From the NCBI GenBank assembly GCA_949299135.1, contig CASFZG010000015.1, positions 1-39,840 on the forward strand: DNA of 39,840 nucleotides. Reading direction: 5' to 3'. Within the stretch, counting starts at the first letter, position 1. Every line of letters starts with the position of its first letter. Positions 1 to 8,591 of this stretch are shown here, piece by piece. A model generated the notes under the pieces. It made no database searches. It saw nothing but the letters and a program-made list of their open reading frames with translations, and was not told the DNA's origin. The stretch comes from an uncultured Phascolarctobacterium sp. (lineage in GTDB: Bacteria > Bacillota > Negativicutes > Acidaminococcales > Acidaminococcaceae). Made by a program: the position numbers and the translations under genes.

Positions 1-577
1 GGGTGGTCAGCAGACTTTTGCCATTCAGCAGGCAAAGTATGAATGGATATTCTTTATAGATGCTGACGAGCGCTGTACACCGGAACTTGGCAAAGAAATT
101 CGCAAAACCATTGAAAAAAATGAACATTATGCCTATTGGATTAAACGTAAAAATAAATTCCACCATAATAAGGCTACACATGGGACTTTGCGTCCGGATT
201 ATGTTTGCCGCTTAATGCCGGCAAAAGGTTCTTATGTTGAAGGATTTGTGCACCCTGCTATTATAACCCTTTATGAAAACAAAAAATTAAAAGAATGTAT
301 GTATCACCATACTTATGAAACATGGGAACAACACATCAATAAAATAAATAAGTATACGACATTAGCAGCAGAAAAATACAAAGAAGAAGGAAAAAACATT
401 AACTTTTTTATAGATGTTGTTTTAAGACCGTTGTGGGCATTTTTTAAAGTCTATATAATTAATTTGGGCTTTTTAGACGGTAAAATAGGGTGGGTATTTG
501 CTGTTGCCCATTATTATTATACAACTATGAAATACGCTAAATTATATTATTTGTATAAATGCAAAGGTAAACTATAA
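1..577 (+). CDS. Family 2 glycosyltransferase, 3' part only (LPS core type)
   Basis: The reading frame is open from base 2, so the gene starts left of the window and only its last 191 codons are here. The visible part begins GGQQTFAIQQAKYEWIFFID and carries the acidic metal-binding stretch DADE followed by R-C-T-P-E-L, as in GT-A fold transferases of the WaaE/KdtX-like group. A hydrophobic segment near the C-terminus (LRPLWAFFKVYIINLGFLDG) is typical of that group. It would add a sugar to the LPS core at the inner face of the membrane. The acceptor and sugar cannot be read from sequence. An internal TTG at 188 is not the start, because the catalytic DAD lies upstream of it. Confidence 0.8.
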   Translation, partial: GGQQTFAIQQAKYEWIFFIDADERCTPELGKEIRKTIEKNEHYAYWIKRKNKFHHNKATHGTLRPDYVCRLMPAKGSYVEGFVHPAIITLYENKKLKECMYHHTYETWEQHINKINKYTTLAAEKYKEEGKNINFFIDVVLRPLWAFFKVYIINLGFLDGKIGWVFAVAHYYYTTMKYAKLYYLYKCKGKL

Positions 578-617
578 AATAAAGCCACCGATAATATCGG
601 TGGCTTTATTTTATAGT
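571..617. terminator. Bidirectional terminator between convergent genes
   Basis: A perfect 22-bp inverted repeat (571-592 and 596-617) has a 3-base loop and A/T-rich feet, so it reads as a terminator on both strands. It includes the stop codon of the glycosyltransferase (575-577) and ends one base before the stop of the convergent phosphoethanolamine transferase (618-620). Confidence 0.9.
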
Positions 618-2390
618 TTACATATCCAGATGCGGGTCATCTTTAACTGATTTAGTTCCTAAACCAGCCTTAGTATTATCAATAGTAAATTTGTATTTGG
701 ATGAAGCAAGACTTTCTTCTTCGTTGTAATGATTAGATTTTATATTTAAAATGCCACAGACCAAATTATAGATTAAATCATTTGAGAAGAATTTATCCTG
801 ATTAGCATTTAAAGCGTCTGCTATGTCAGGATTATTTTGTTTGTAGGTTTCAGATAAATATATAAATAAAGGAATACGTAAGCCGATAAATTTTGTTTCA
901 TCCGGGTCGCGGCTGCGGTTAGGGTCGGTGCCATGGTCGGAAAAATAAATAAAAGCACTTAAGTTTAAATTCTTTTCGGCATATTCAAAATAATCTTGTA
1001 AAACTTTATCGGTATAAACCAAAGAATTTTTATAATCTGCTACACGGCCGGTAGTATCAGGGTCGGTCCATATTTGATATTCTTTGGGATAACGATGATT
1101 GTAATCTATATGGCTGCCCATAATATGCATTACAATAAAGTTTTTCTCATCAGGGTTAACTGTTGTCAAATGGGATAGCAGACCTTCATCATAGCGTGAT
1201 GTGCCGCCCCATTTTGCAACGTCGCATGTTTCTGCTACCATAGTTATAGGTGTATCGTGAATGCCTATTTTACCCTGATTACTAAACCAATAGGTTTTAT
1301 AACCGGCTTTTTTGGCCATATCAATAATAGATATAGAACGATTAAATTCTTTATTGTTATAATAGTTTGCTTCCGTTAAAGCGTGTTCCAATGCAGGAAC
1401 GGTGTTCCAGGCGCAGGAATAAGCATTTTTGAAAAGTAAAAAATCCTCTTTTTTAGAAGATAACCATGGAGTAGTTTCATCGTTATCATCATAAAAGGCC
1501 TTCATATAGTTTCTTGTTGCGGATTCACCGATAACCATAATAATTGTATTAGATGAGTATGATAGTACCCCCCCATTGGACTCAACGCGCAAATCCTTAA
1601 GAACTTCATTGTGTAAAGTGCCGTATTCTTCAACAGCATTAAAATATCCCTGCGTACTAATGGCGATTCTTACAAATTGTGTACGTGGAATTAAGCTGAA
1701 AAATGTATAATAAGCAACTGCCGGTAAAACAATGCAGCTGATGATTAATTTCTTTTTCGTAAGTATGTAATCAGGCAGAAATTTTACAGAACTTAAATTA
1801 TTAAATACAATTAAAACAAATATCGCTAATAAAGTAAAAGCTGAAGCAAGATATTGCCAGCTTAAGGAGGATAAGTATTCTGCAGCTTCGGCAGGATTAG
1901 TTTGAAAGATAACCATCATACCGTTACCGCTCATACTGTGACCGAATTTAAGATAATAAAGAATATGGAAAACCGGTACTATAAATAATAAAAGCTGAAG
2001 TAAATAATAGCTTAATTTTATGATTGTAAAATCCAAATATCTTTTTATAAGAATTTTAGCAAAAACTAAAGTGCTGAATAAATAAGCGCCTGTTGCTACA
2101 TCATACGGCAGGCTTGGGTTGCCGCCGCTTTTAAGGCTTGCAAGATAAGCCATATATGGAGAAGTAACTGCCCATAATATAGAAAGCAAAAGCTCCATTT
2201 TAAAATTTTTCAGGCTAAATTCTTTAAATAAAAAATATGGTAAAGTGCAAGCAAGCGCAGCCGGTATAAAACGGCGAGAATGGAGTCCGAAGGCGTGGTC
2301 GCCAATATTGGGCGATACATGCAAGTAAAAACCAAAAATAATTGCGTAAACGACTAAAAATACTAAAATATTCTTTAAATATTTGGGCAT
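618..2390 (-). CDS. Phosphoethanolamine transferase (EptA/CptA-like, sulfatase fold), copy 2
   Basis: A 590-residue membrane enzyme expected to move phosphoethanolamine from phosphatidylethanolamine to lipid A or LPS core at the periplasmic face. The N-terminal ~235 residues hold about five hydrophobic segments; the rest is an alkaline-phosphatase-fold domain. Visible motifs are VIGES (286-290, metal ligand Glu), SCAWNTVPALEHALTEAN (325-342; Thr330 is the likely phospho-acceptor, though the spacing differs from NmEptA), HIMGSH (422-427) and the metal motif SDHG (484-487). The ATG at 2390 has AGGAGA upstream. It lies 15 bp after a paralogue, so the two form an operon. Such modification usually lowers negative surface charge and sensitivity to cationic peptides; the exact acceptor is unknown. 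Confidence 0.85.
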   Translation of the reverse strand: MPKYLKNILVFLVVYAIIFGFYLHVSPNIGDHAFGLHSRRFIPAALACTLPYFLFKEFSLKNFKMELLLSILWAVTSPYMAYLASLKSGGNPSLPYDVATGAYLFSTLVFAKILIKRYLDFTIIKLSYYLLQLLLFIVPVFHILYYLKFGHSMSGNGMMVIFQTNPAEAAEYLSSLSWQYLASAFTLLAIFVLIVFNNLSSVKFLPDYILTKKKLIISCIVLPAVAYYTFFSLIPRTQFVRIAISTQGYFNAVEEYGTLHNEVLKDLRVESNGGVLSYSSNTIIMVIGESATRNYMKAFYDDNDETTPWLSSKKEDFLLFKNAYSCAWNTVPALEHALTEANYYNNKEFNRSISIIDMAKKAGYKTYWFSNQGKIGIHDTPITMVAETCDVAKWGGTSRYDEGLLSHLTTVNPDEKNFIVMHIMGSHIDYNHRYPKEYQIWTDPDTTGRVADYKNSLVYTDKVLQDYFEYAEKNLNLSAFIYFSDHGTDPNRSRDPDETKFIGLRIPLFIYLSETYKQNNPDIADALNANQDKFFSNDLIYNLVCGILNIKSNHYNEEESLASSKYKFTIDNTKAGLGTKSVKDDPHLDM

Positions 2391-2405
2391 TTATAAACTC
2401 TCCTG

Positions 2406-4184
2406 TTAATTATTATCGTCTTTAATCCATTTATTGCCAATATCGGTTTTTAGCATATCGCGGGTATATTTATATTTGCTTGATGCAATACTGTTAGTTT
2501 CATCATAATGGTTGGATTTAATGTTGAATACGCCGCACATTAATTCATAGGCTAAATCATTGGTAAAATACTTATCTTTATTATTCTTTAAGGCAGAATA
2601 AGTATCATGGTATTTAGCAATATATTCATCAGCAAGATACACAAACATTGGTATGCGCACGGTAGCAAAACCATCAAAATTAGAAGAACGGCGCTTGTCC
2701 GGAATAGTTGCATGGTCAGAGAAATAAACCATGGCTTGCAGGTTTAAATTTTCTTTGCCATATTTCCAAATACTTTCCAAAATATGGTCGGTATAGGCAA
2801 TAGAATTGATGTAGTTTAAAATTAAATCGTACTTGCCGGGTTCGCCCCACTTGGTAAAGCTTTCCGGGTAACGGTTTAAAAAGTTAAAATGATTGCCTTT
2901 TAAGTGAATAACAACAAAATTGTTTTTGGAAGGGTTAACTTCATCAAGATAATCTAAAAGTGATTCATCATACTGTACTTGATTGAGGTTCTGCCTTGTC
3001 CATTTTGTAGTGTCTGCTGTATCTGCAACAAGTGTAACAGCAGTATCTGCACCGCCTAAATGACCCTGATTGCTGTACCAGTGTGTAGTATAGCCTGCCT
3101 TACGGGCAATATCAACAACAGAGCAGGATTCATAAAACTTTTTATCATTATATTGATTTGCTTCTGTTAAAGCGCGTTCCAAAGAAGGGACAGTCTGGTG
3201 ATGGCAGGCATAGGAATTACGAAATAAGAAGAAATTATCGGAGGCTTTATTTGCATTCAACCAGGGCGTTGTATCTTTATCATAATCTGTAAAGGCGCTC
3301 ATATAATCTCGCGATTCCGATTCGCCTATAACCATAATAATAGTAGAAGGCTTATCAAAATCAGGCTTAGCCGGAGTTACTTGCAGATTTTTCAGGCGTT
3401 GATTTAAATTTTCAGCATATGTTTTTGTTTCAGAAATATAATGTTTAACATCACTAAAAAGTTCTATAATTCCTGTACGTACAAATACTCCTTTTTTTGT
3501 AGGCTCCCATAAATAGATGGTTAAAAATATAGTTATGGCAATCAATGCATATAAATAATATTCGTTGTTAATTTGCACTGCGGCAATTTCATTAGCTGTA
3601 ATAATTCCATATAAAAGAGCTGCCAATAGTACCGGTGAAAGTATCTGGATTGGTTTAGGCATAGATTTGAAAAATTCAATAATTTCATTATAATTAGTTA
3701 TCAGCATTGCAGATAATGCATTTTCGTTAACAGATGTTTTATATACTGCAAAGTAAAGCCATTGCAGAACAGGAATAAGCAGTACGGCAAATTCTGCGAC
3801 GGAAATAACTGTCATCAAAACAGAAGGCATAACATTGAAATATTGTACTAAAATTTTCAGCCCTGTAAGCCAGCCGATAATATATAAGCCGAAAACAGTA
3901 TCCAAATGAAAGCCGAAATCCGTAGAGTTTTTATGATAAGTAATGTAATAAAAAAGAGGATAGGTTATAATCCACATAACACCGACAAACAGGCTTATCA
4001 AAAACTGCGGCGATGTCAGCGGAAGCTGTGCTAAATAACATGGCAGCACTGCTAAAACTGCACAAGGGAAAAAGCGGCGCAATTGTAAATATTCGGCTTT
4101 ATGTCCCAAGCCGCGTGAAATTTTTACATAAAATAAATACGATAAAATATATAAAGCTATTCCGCAATTTAAATATTCGTTCAT
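2406..4184 (-). CDS. Phosphoethanolamine transferase (EptA/CptA-like), copy 1
   Basis: A paralogue of the next gene with the same plan: about five membrane segments, then a sulfatase-fold periplasmic domain. It shows VIGESESRDYMSAF, SYACHHQTVPSLERALTEAN, HLKGNHF and SDHAT in the same order. The two proteins also share the C-terminal pattern FNIKSNHYxExxSxASSKYK. The frame can extend to a TTG at 4220, but the ATG at 4184 has a strong GGAGG five bases upstream, so I chose it (592 residues). First gene of a two-gene minus-strand operon, divergent from the GT8 gene across about 145 bp. Substrate divergence (lipid A versus core heptose) is possible but not visible. Confidence 0.85.
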   Translation of the reverse strand: MNEYLNCGIALYILSYLFYVKISRGLGHKAEYLQLRRFFPCAVLAVLPCYLAQLPLTSPQFLISLFVGVMWIITYPLFYYITYHKNSTDFGFHLDTVFGLYIIGWLTGLKILVQYFNVMPSVLMTVISVAEFAVLLIPVLQWLYFAVYKTSVNENALSAMLITNYNEIIEFFKSMPKPIQILSPVLLAALLYGIITANEIAAVQINNEYYLYALIAITIFLTIYLWEPTKKGVFVRTGIIELFSDVKHYISETKTYAENLNQRLKNLQVTPAKPDFDKPSTIIMVIGESESRDYMSAFTDYDKDTTPWLNANKASDNFFLFRNSYACHHQTVPSLERALTEANQYNDKKFYESCSVVDIARKAGYTTHWYSNQGHLGGADTAVTLVADTADTTKWTRQNLNQVQYDESLLDYLDEVNPSKNNFVVIHLKGNHFNFLNRYPESFTKWGEPGKYDLILNYINSIAYTDHILESIWKYGKENLNLQAMVYFSDHATIPDKRRSSNFDGFATVRIPMFVYLADEYIAKYHDTYSALKNNKDKYFTNDLAYELMCGVFNIKSNHYDETNSIASSKYKYTRDMLKTDIGNKWIKDDNN

Positions 4185-4330
4185 AAAGGCCTCCTCGAAG
4201 ATTTTTACCAATCTTTCCAATAAATATTATAAATTTTTACGTCCGTTATGTAAAGAAAATAAGATACTATGATATAATAAATATGAATGGCTGAATAAGC
4301 TTTGAGTAAGATTCAAACGGAAGGATGTTT

Positions 4331-5269
4331 ATGGATAAATTTATTAATGTTGTTTTTGCATCGGATAATAATTATGCGCAACATACAGCGGTGGCAATGG
4401 CTTCAGTACTTGTAAATACTAAAGTTCCGCAAAAAGTGCGTTTTTATTTAATTGATGATGAAATACAAAACGAAAATAAAGCAAAAATAACTAAAACAGT
4501 ACAAAATTTAGGCGGCAGTGTTGAATTTATTAAAATAAAAAACAGCAGGCTGGAAGATTGCTATGTCAGCGGGGAACTGAGCCGTGCAAGTTATTTCCGC
4601 CTGGATATTGCCAATATTTTGGACGAAAGCATTGAAAAGATAATTTATCTTGATTGCGACCTTTTGGTATATGATGATATAGAAAAAATGTGGCAGCTTG
4701 ATATGGGCGGCAAGCCCGTTGCAGCTACCTGCGATTTAGGCATTATGGCTTCGGCGCGTGTGCGCAGACAAAAAAATCAGTTTATCGGTTTGCCTTTTGA
4801 TGCGCCCTATTTTAATGCCGGTGTTTTAATGATGGATTTAAAACAGTGGCGAAGCGGTAATTTTGCTGAAAGTATTATTGCCCTTGCGACGCAGAACAAA
4901 TATCCTAATCACGACCAGGACGCTTTAAACAAATTTTTTATGAATAACTGGCAGGAGATTCCATTAAGATGGGATGTTATTCCGCCTGTGTTTAATTTAT
5001 TTTTAAAAATTGTAACCAAGCCTGCTTTGCGAAAAAAGGCTATTGAAGCAAAGTTAAACCCGGCCATATTCCACTATGCAGGTGGTTACAAGCCGTGGGA
5101 ATATGAAATACATGAGGGCTTTAACGAAAAATACTACGAATATTTAAAACTGACAGAATTTAAAGACGCCAAGATGCCACAGTTTGATAAGCGCCGTAAA
5201 AACCGCTCAATTAAACGCCAAATGCTGCGCTTAAAGATGGGGAATTTGTGGGCTAAAATATTTGGCTGA
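4331..5269 (+). CDS. Family 8 glycosyltransferase (WaaI/WaaJ-like galactosyl/glucosyltransferase)
   Basis: A 312-residue retaining GT-A transferase that would add galactose or glucose from the UDP-sugar to the LOS core. Motifs in order: N-terminal VFASDNNYAQHTAVAMASVL, the DCD metal site (108-110) in IIYLDCDLLVYDDI, NAGVLMMDLKQW (162-173), NHDQDALN (193-200) and the family-typical HYAGGYKPW (248-256). Two ATGs are possible; the GGAAGG box abuts the first (4325) but sits seven bases before the second (4331), so I chose the second. A TATAAT at 4273-4278 may be its -10, without a convincing -35. It heads a tightly spaced operon of surface-sugar genes. The basic C-terminus (RRKNRSIKRQMLRLK) is common in membrane-associated WaaI/J proteins. 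Confidence 0.88.
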   Translation: MDKFINVVFASDNNYAQHTAVAMASVLVNTKVPQKVRFYLIDDEIQNENKAKITKTVQNLGGSVEFIKIKNSRLEDCYVSGELSRASYFRLDIANILDESIEKIIYLDCDLLVYDDIEKMWQLDMGGKPVAATCDLGIMASARVRRQKNQFIGLPFDAPYFNAGVLMMDLKQWRSGNFAESIIALATQNKYPNHDQDALNKFFMNNWQEIPLRWDVIPPVFNLFLKIVTKPALRKKAIEAKLNPAIFHYAGGYKPWEYEIHEGFNEKYYEYLKLTEFKDAKMPQFDKRRKNRSIKRQMLRLKMGNLWAKIFG

Positions 5270-5293
5270 TTTTTGTAAAAGGATGGCTGTTAA

Positions 5294-6511
5294 ATGAAAG
5301 CATTATTTGTATGTTTGACGGATTATCAGTTGCTTAATTCAATAAATATAAAAGTGCATTTGCTAAAGGACTGTAAGGCCGATATTATAATATTTAATAA
5401 CAAAAAAGGCAACATTGAATTGGCCGATAGATTGCAGTCAACAGAAATTTTTGAGAATGTTTATGTTTATTCTGAATTTTTTACAGGTTTGCACAAATAT
5501 TTTAGGGGGTTAACAGAGAATAAAAACGAAATAGGCTTTTTAACTGCTGTAAAAGGAACAGTTAAAAATATATATTTAAAGCTTTTGGGGTTAGTTAAAG
5601 ATAAAGAGTTTATAATTCAACAAAAAATTCATAATAATAAAGTTTTAGATTTTAGCCAATATAACCAGTTTTTTGGAATAGAAACGAAAGCTTTTGTTGG
5701 AGAATGTTTTGAAGCAATTTCAAAATATAATAAATGTTTAAACAACTCTATAGATGAAGGATTAGCTTCATATTTGTCATATGCATTAAACAGGACGCAT
5801 AAAGTAGATAAAGTTTATTTATATGAGCCAGACATGGCAGTTTATAAGGATAAAATTGCTTATAATATTGTACAAATACCAAAAATAGATAAAGATGATA
5901 AGGATTTTATAAATGCAATTAATTTCATATTTGATTTTAAAGATGCAAATAAGATAGATTTGAAAGATAAAATTATATTTTTTGACCAGAATACTGATCC
6001 TATGCCTAAATATTTAAGAAATGCAGGAGCCATAAAAAAATTTATATTTGCTAATCCATATAAAAAACACTTAAAGGAACAAATTGTTTATGAAACCAAA
6101 ATGGAACTTTTTAAAAAACTGGTTAGAATAGTTGCTCCGCAAGATGTTTTTGTAAAACTTCATCCTAGAAGTAATGTAGATTATATTGAAGATTATAGAA
6201 ATGCAGGAGCTAAGTTCTTCCCAAATATTTTTGCTCCATGGGAGGTATTTGGGGCGAATTATGAAATAAAGAATAATATATGGGTAACGATTTATTCCAG
6301 TGCATTATGTGCGTATAGTTTTACTATAAAAAATAATAGTGAAAACAAGTATATTTTTTTGTATAAAATTTTAAATAAAAATCGTTCAATGAACAGATTT
6401 GAAGAAATAAATTCATTTTTTAGCAATTTTCAAACATTGTATAAACAAAATGTTATTTTGCCGGAATCTGTAGAAGAATATGAAACAGCTTTAAAATTAA
6501 TCAAGGAGTGA
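5294..6511 (+). CDS. Sialyltransferase-like glycosyltransferase (GT52 family)
   Basis: A 405-residue protein with marks of bacterial sialyltransferases of the GT52/GT38 type: an N-terminal MKALFVCLTDYQLLNSI (cf. the usual TPYQLLN), an acidic-acidic-Gly motif DEG at 154-156 (general base site), a KLHPR motif at 289-292 (His290-Pro291 binds CMP) and a Ser-Ser pair (YSS, 334-336). It would transfer a nonulosonic acid from its CMP form to a galactose of the LOS core. This agrees with the CMP-sugar genes downstream. Its stop overlaps the next start region. It is very AT-rich (13 G+C in the 60 bases from 6061, hand count), unlike the genes outside 5.3-10.5 kb, suggesting transfer. Donor identity (Neu5Ac, KDN, other) is not determined. 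Confidence 0.75.
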   Translation: MKALFVCLTDYQLLNSINIKVHLLKDCKADIIIFNNKKGNIELADRLQSTEIFENVYVYSEFFTGLHKYFRGLTENKNEIGFLTAVKGTVKNIYLKLLGLVKDKEFIIQQKIHNNKVLDFSQYNQFFGIETKAFVGECFEAISKYNKCLNNSIDEGLASYLSYALNRTHKVDKVYLYEPDMAVYKDKIAYNIVQIPKIDKDDKDFINAINFIFDFKDANKIDLKDKIIFFDQNTDPMPKYLRNAGAIKKFIFANPYKKHLKEQIVYETKMELFKKLVRIVAPQDVFVKLHPRSNVDYIEDYRNAGAKFFPNIFAPWEVFGANYEIKNNIWVTIYSSALCAYSFTIKNNSENKYIFLYKILNKNRSMNRFEEINSFFSNFQTLYKQNVILPESVEEYETALKLIKE

Positions 6512-6516
6512 ATAAA

Positions 6517-7698
6517 TTGTATTTAGGTTTAACTAATAATAAAAATTTATTTTTATTATTTTTAACTTTAGCTTGTGTGAGTGGTATAGGTTCATTTTTT
6601 GTACCTGCATTGTTATGCCTTATTATCTATTATGTAAAAAATAGATCTGAATTTAAGCAAGATATTTGTAGTTTAGAAAAATTTAAAACAACAATATTCT
6701 TTATGATACTATTCCTTGGTTGTTTGCTTGTTTCATGGGCTATTACAGGTGGGGCAGAAGGTTTAAAATTAGTAAGAAATAATTTTGAAAGAATGTTGCC
6801 ATTTATTTTTGTTGTTATAGGATTAGCTGGTAAAGGTGAAATAAAAGAAAAGCTAAAATATATATTATATGGCAGCTGTTTAGGTATATGGATTGTTTGC
6901 TTCTCTGTTTTATATAAAATATTTGGATTAGGGATAGAACGGTCAACTAGTTTATTAGGTAGTGTTAATATTTTAGGTGGGACCTTGATTTTAATTTTGC
7001 CGTTTATATTTGCATTTATAATTAAGTTTAGAAATGAAAAAAAGATTTTTCCCTTTGTAATAATAACAAGTATTCTATTGTTGTTTACATTATTAGTTAT
7101 AAAAAGCAGAGGCTCTTGGTTAGGATTATATGTAATATTATTAGTTTTACCATTGCTGTTATATAAAATTAATCAAATTAGTTTAAAAAAGGTTTTATTA
7201 ATAGATTTGCTGCTTATTGTTGGTGCAGCAGCTACATATTTTATATTTTATGATTCTTTACATCGTGGTTACGATTTTGTACGGCCTGGTTTGCGAGTAG
7301 TAGCTTGGAATATATTTTTAGATTATCCGCTTGCTGGTATAGGACCAAGTAATTTTATTAGTAATTATACTAATGGAAATTTTGTAAATCCTTTGGCGCA
7401 AGTTAATGGGGTATGGACTCATGCACATAATATTTATTTTAAATTTTTATCAGAGAATGGAATCTTAGGATTTAGTGGGTTTATAGTTCTGCTTTTTTAT
7501 CAATTAAAAATTTTATGGAATAGCATCACAGAAGGAAAAAGTATTATGAGTATTGCCATGTTTGTGGCTATAATTGGTATGTTAGCTCATGGGTGGTTTG
7601 ATGTTTGTTTTTCAGCACGGTATTATGCAATGACTTATTGGTTGTTGTTTGGAGTAGTTTCTTATTTAAAAAATCAATATAATTGGTCAAAATACTAA
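6517..7698 (+). CDS. O-antigen ligase / polymerase-like membrane protein (WaaL/Wzy family)
   Basis: A polytopic protein of about 393 residues with roughly ten hydrophobic segments and the Wzy_C signature: KSRGSWLGLY, a periplasmic loop with GLRVVAWNIFLDYPLAGIGP, and THAHNIYFKFLSENGILG, whose His pair is the usual functional site of WaaL-type ligases. It would join an undecaprenyl-linked glycan to lipid A-core, or polymerise units. The frame opens at GTG 6508, overlapping the previous stop, but AAGGAG at 6503-6508 sits eight bases before a TTG at 6517, so I favour that start. AT-rich like its neighbours. Ligase versus polymerase cannot be told from sequence; no flippase or Wzz lies in the window. 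Confidence 0.75.
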   Translation: MYLGLTNNKNLFLLFLTLACVSGIGSFFVPALLCLIIYYVKNRSEFKQDICSLEKFKTTIFFMILFLGCLLVSWAITGGAEGLKLVRNNFERMLPFIFVVIGLAGKGEIKEKLKYILYGSCLGIWIVCFSVLYKIFGLGIERSTSLLGSVNILGGTLILILPFIFAFIIKFRNEKKIFPFVIITSILLLFTLLVIKSRGSWLGLYVILLVLPLLLYKINQISLKKVLLIDLLLIVGAAATYFIFYDSLHRGYDFVRPGLRVVAWNIFLDYPLAGIGPSNFISNYTNGNFVNPLAQVNGVWTHAHNIYFKFLSENGILGFSGFIVLLFYQLKILWNSITEGKSIMSIAMFVAIIGMLAHGWFDVCFSARYYAMTYWLLFGVVSYLKNQYNWSKY

Positions 7699-7711
7699 GG
7701 AGAGATGAAAA

Positions 7712-8572
7712 ATGAAACCATTTATAATTGCAGAAATCGGATGTAATCACAAAGGAGATATGGAAATAGCAAAAGCATTAATTTTATGTGCAAAGTATTT
7801 TTGCGGTGTCGATGCTGTGAAATTTCAAAAACGTAACAACAAAGAACTTTTAACAGCAGAAGAGTATAATGCTCCGCATCCTAACCCCATTAATTCTTAT
7901 GGCAAAACTTATGGAGAGCACAGAGAATTTTTAGAGTTTACCGTGGAACAACATAAAGAATTGAAAGACTTTTGTGAAAGCCATGATATTATTTACAGTA
8001 CTTCTGTATGGGATTTAACGTCAGCTAAAGAAATTGTCAGTCTCAATCCTGAATTTGTAAAAATACCTTCAGCGACTAACAATAATTTTAAGGTTTTGGA
8101 GTATTTATGTGATAATTACGAAGGCGATATTCATTTATCACTTGGAATGACAACTAAAGAAGAAATAGATAAAATTGTGCAGTTTTTTATAGATAAGAAA
8201 AGAAATAAAAGTTTAGTATTGTATAGCTGCACATCAGGGTATCCTGTGCCATATAACGACATTTGTTTATTAGAAATAAAGAAATTATATGATGCATATA
8301 ATAATGTTGTAAAAGCAATAGGCTTTTCAGGACATCACATAGGAATATATCCTGATATAGCAGCATTTACATTAGGCGCAGCTGTTATTGAACGACACTT
8401 TACGTTAAATCATAATTGGAAAGGAACTGATCATAAAGCATCTTTAGAGCCGCAGGAAATGAGGGAATTGGTTGAAGCTTTAACAAATGTTGATAATGCA
8501 TTAGCGTATAAGAATGTGGATTTATTGGATATTGAGAAAGTACAGCGTCAAAAACTTAAATATAAAAAATAA
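7712..8572 (+). CDS. NeuB-family nonulosonate synthase lacking the SAF domain
   Basis: A 286-residue TIM-barrel synthase condensing phosphoenolpyruvate with a mannose-type aldose. It shows IAEIGCNHKGD (6-16), KFQK (37-40), KIPSA (117-121), YSCTSGYPVP (171-180), GFSGHHIGIYP (204-214), IERHFTL (226-232) and WKGTDHKASLEP (236-247). Usual NeuB is about 340-350 residues with a C-terminal antifreeze-like SAF domain; here the protein stops just after the barrel. The WKG[ST]DH stretch resembles animal sialate-9-phosphate synthase as I recall it more than the PGPDH form of common bacterial NeuB, hinting at a 6-phosphorylated acceptor. That fits the phosphatase domain in the next gene. SD AAGGAGAG precedes the ATG. 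The natural substrate is inference. Confidence 0.85.
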   Translation: MKPFIIAEIGCNHKGDMEIAKALILCAKYFCGVDAVKFQKRNNKELLTAEEYNAPHPNPINSYGKTYGEHREFLEFTVEQHKELKDFCESHDIIYSTSVWDLTSAKEIVSLNPEFVKIPSATNNNFKVLEYLCDNYEGDIHLSLGMTTKEEIDKIVQFFIDKKRNKSLVLYSCTSGYPVPYNDICLLEIKKLYDAYNNVVKAIGFSGHHIGIYPDIAAFTLGAAVIERHFTLNHNWKGTDHKASLEPQEMRELVEALTNVDNALAYKNVDLLDIEKVQRQKLKYKK

Positions 8573-8591
8573 AATGCAGAGGTAATTAATT

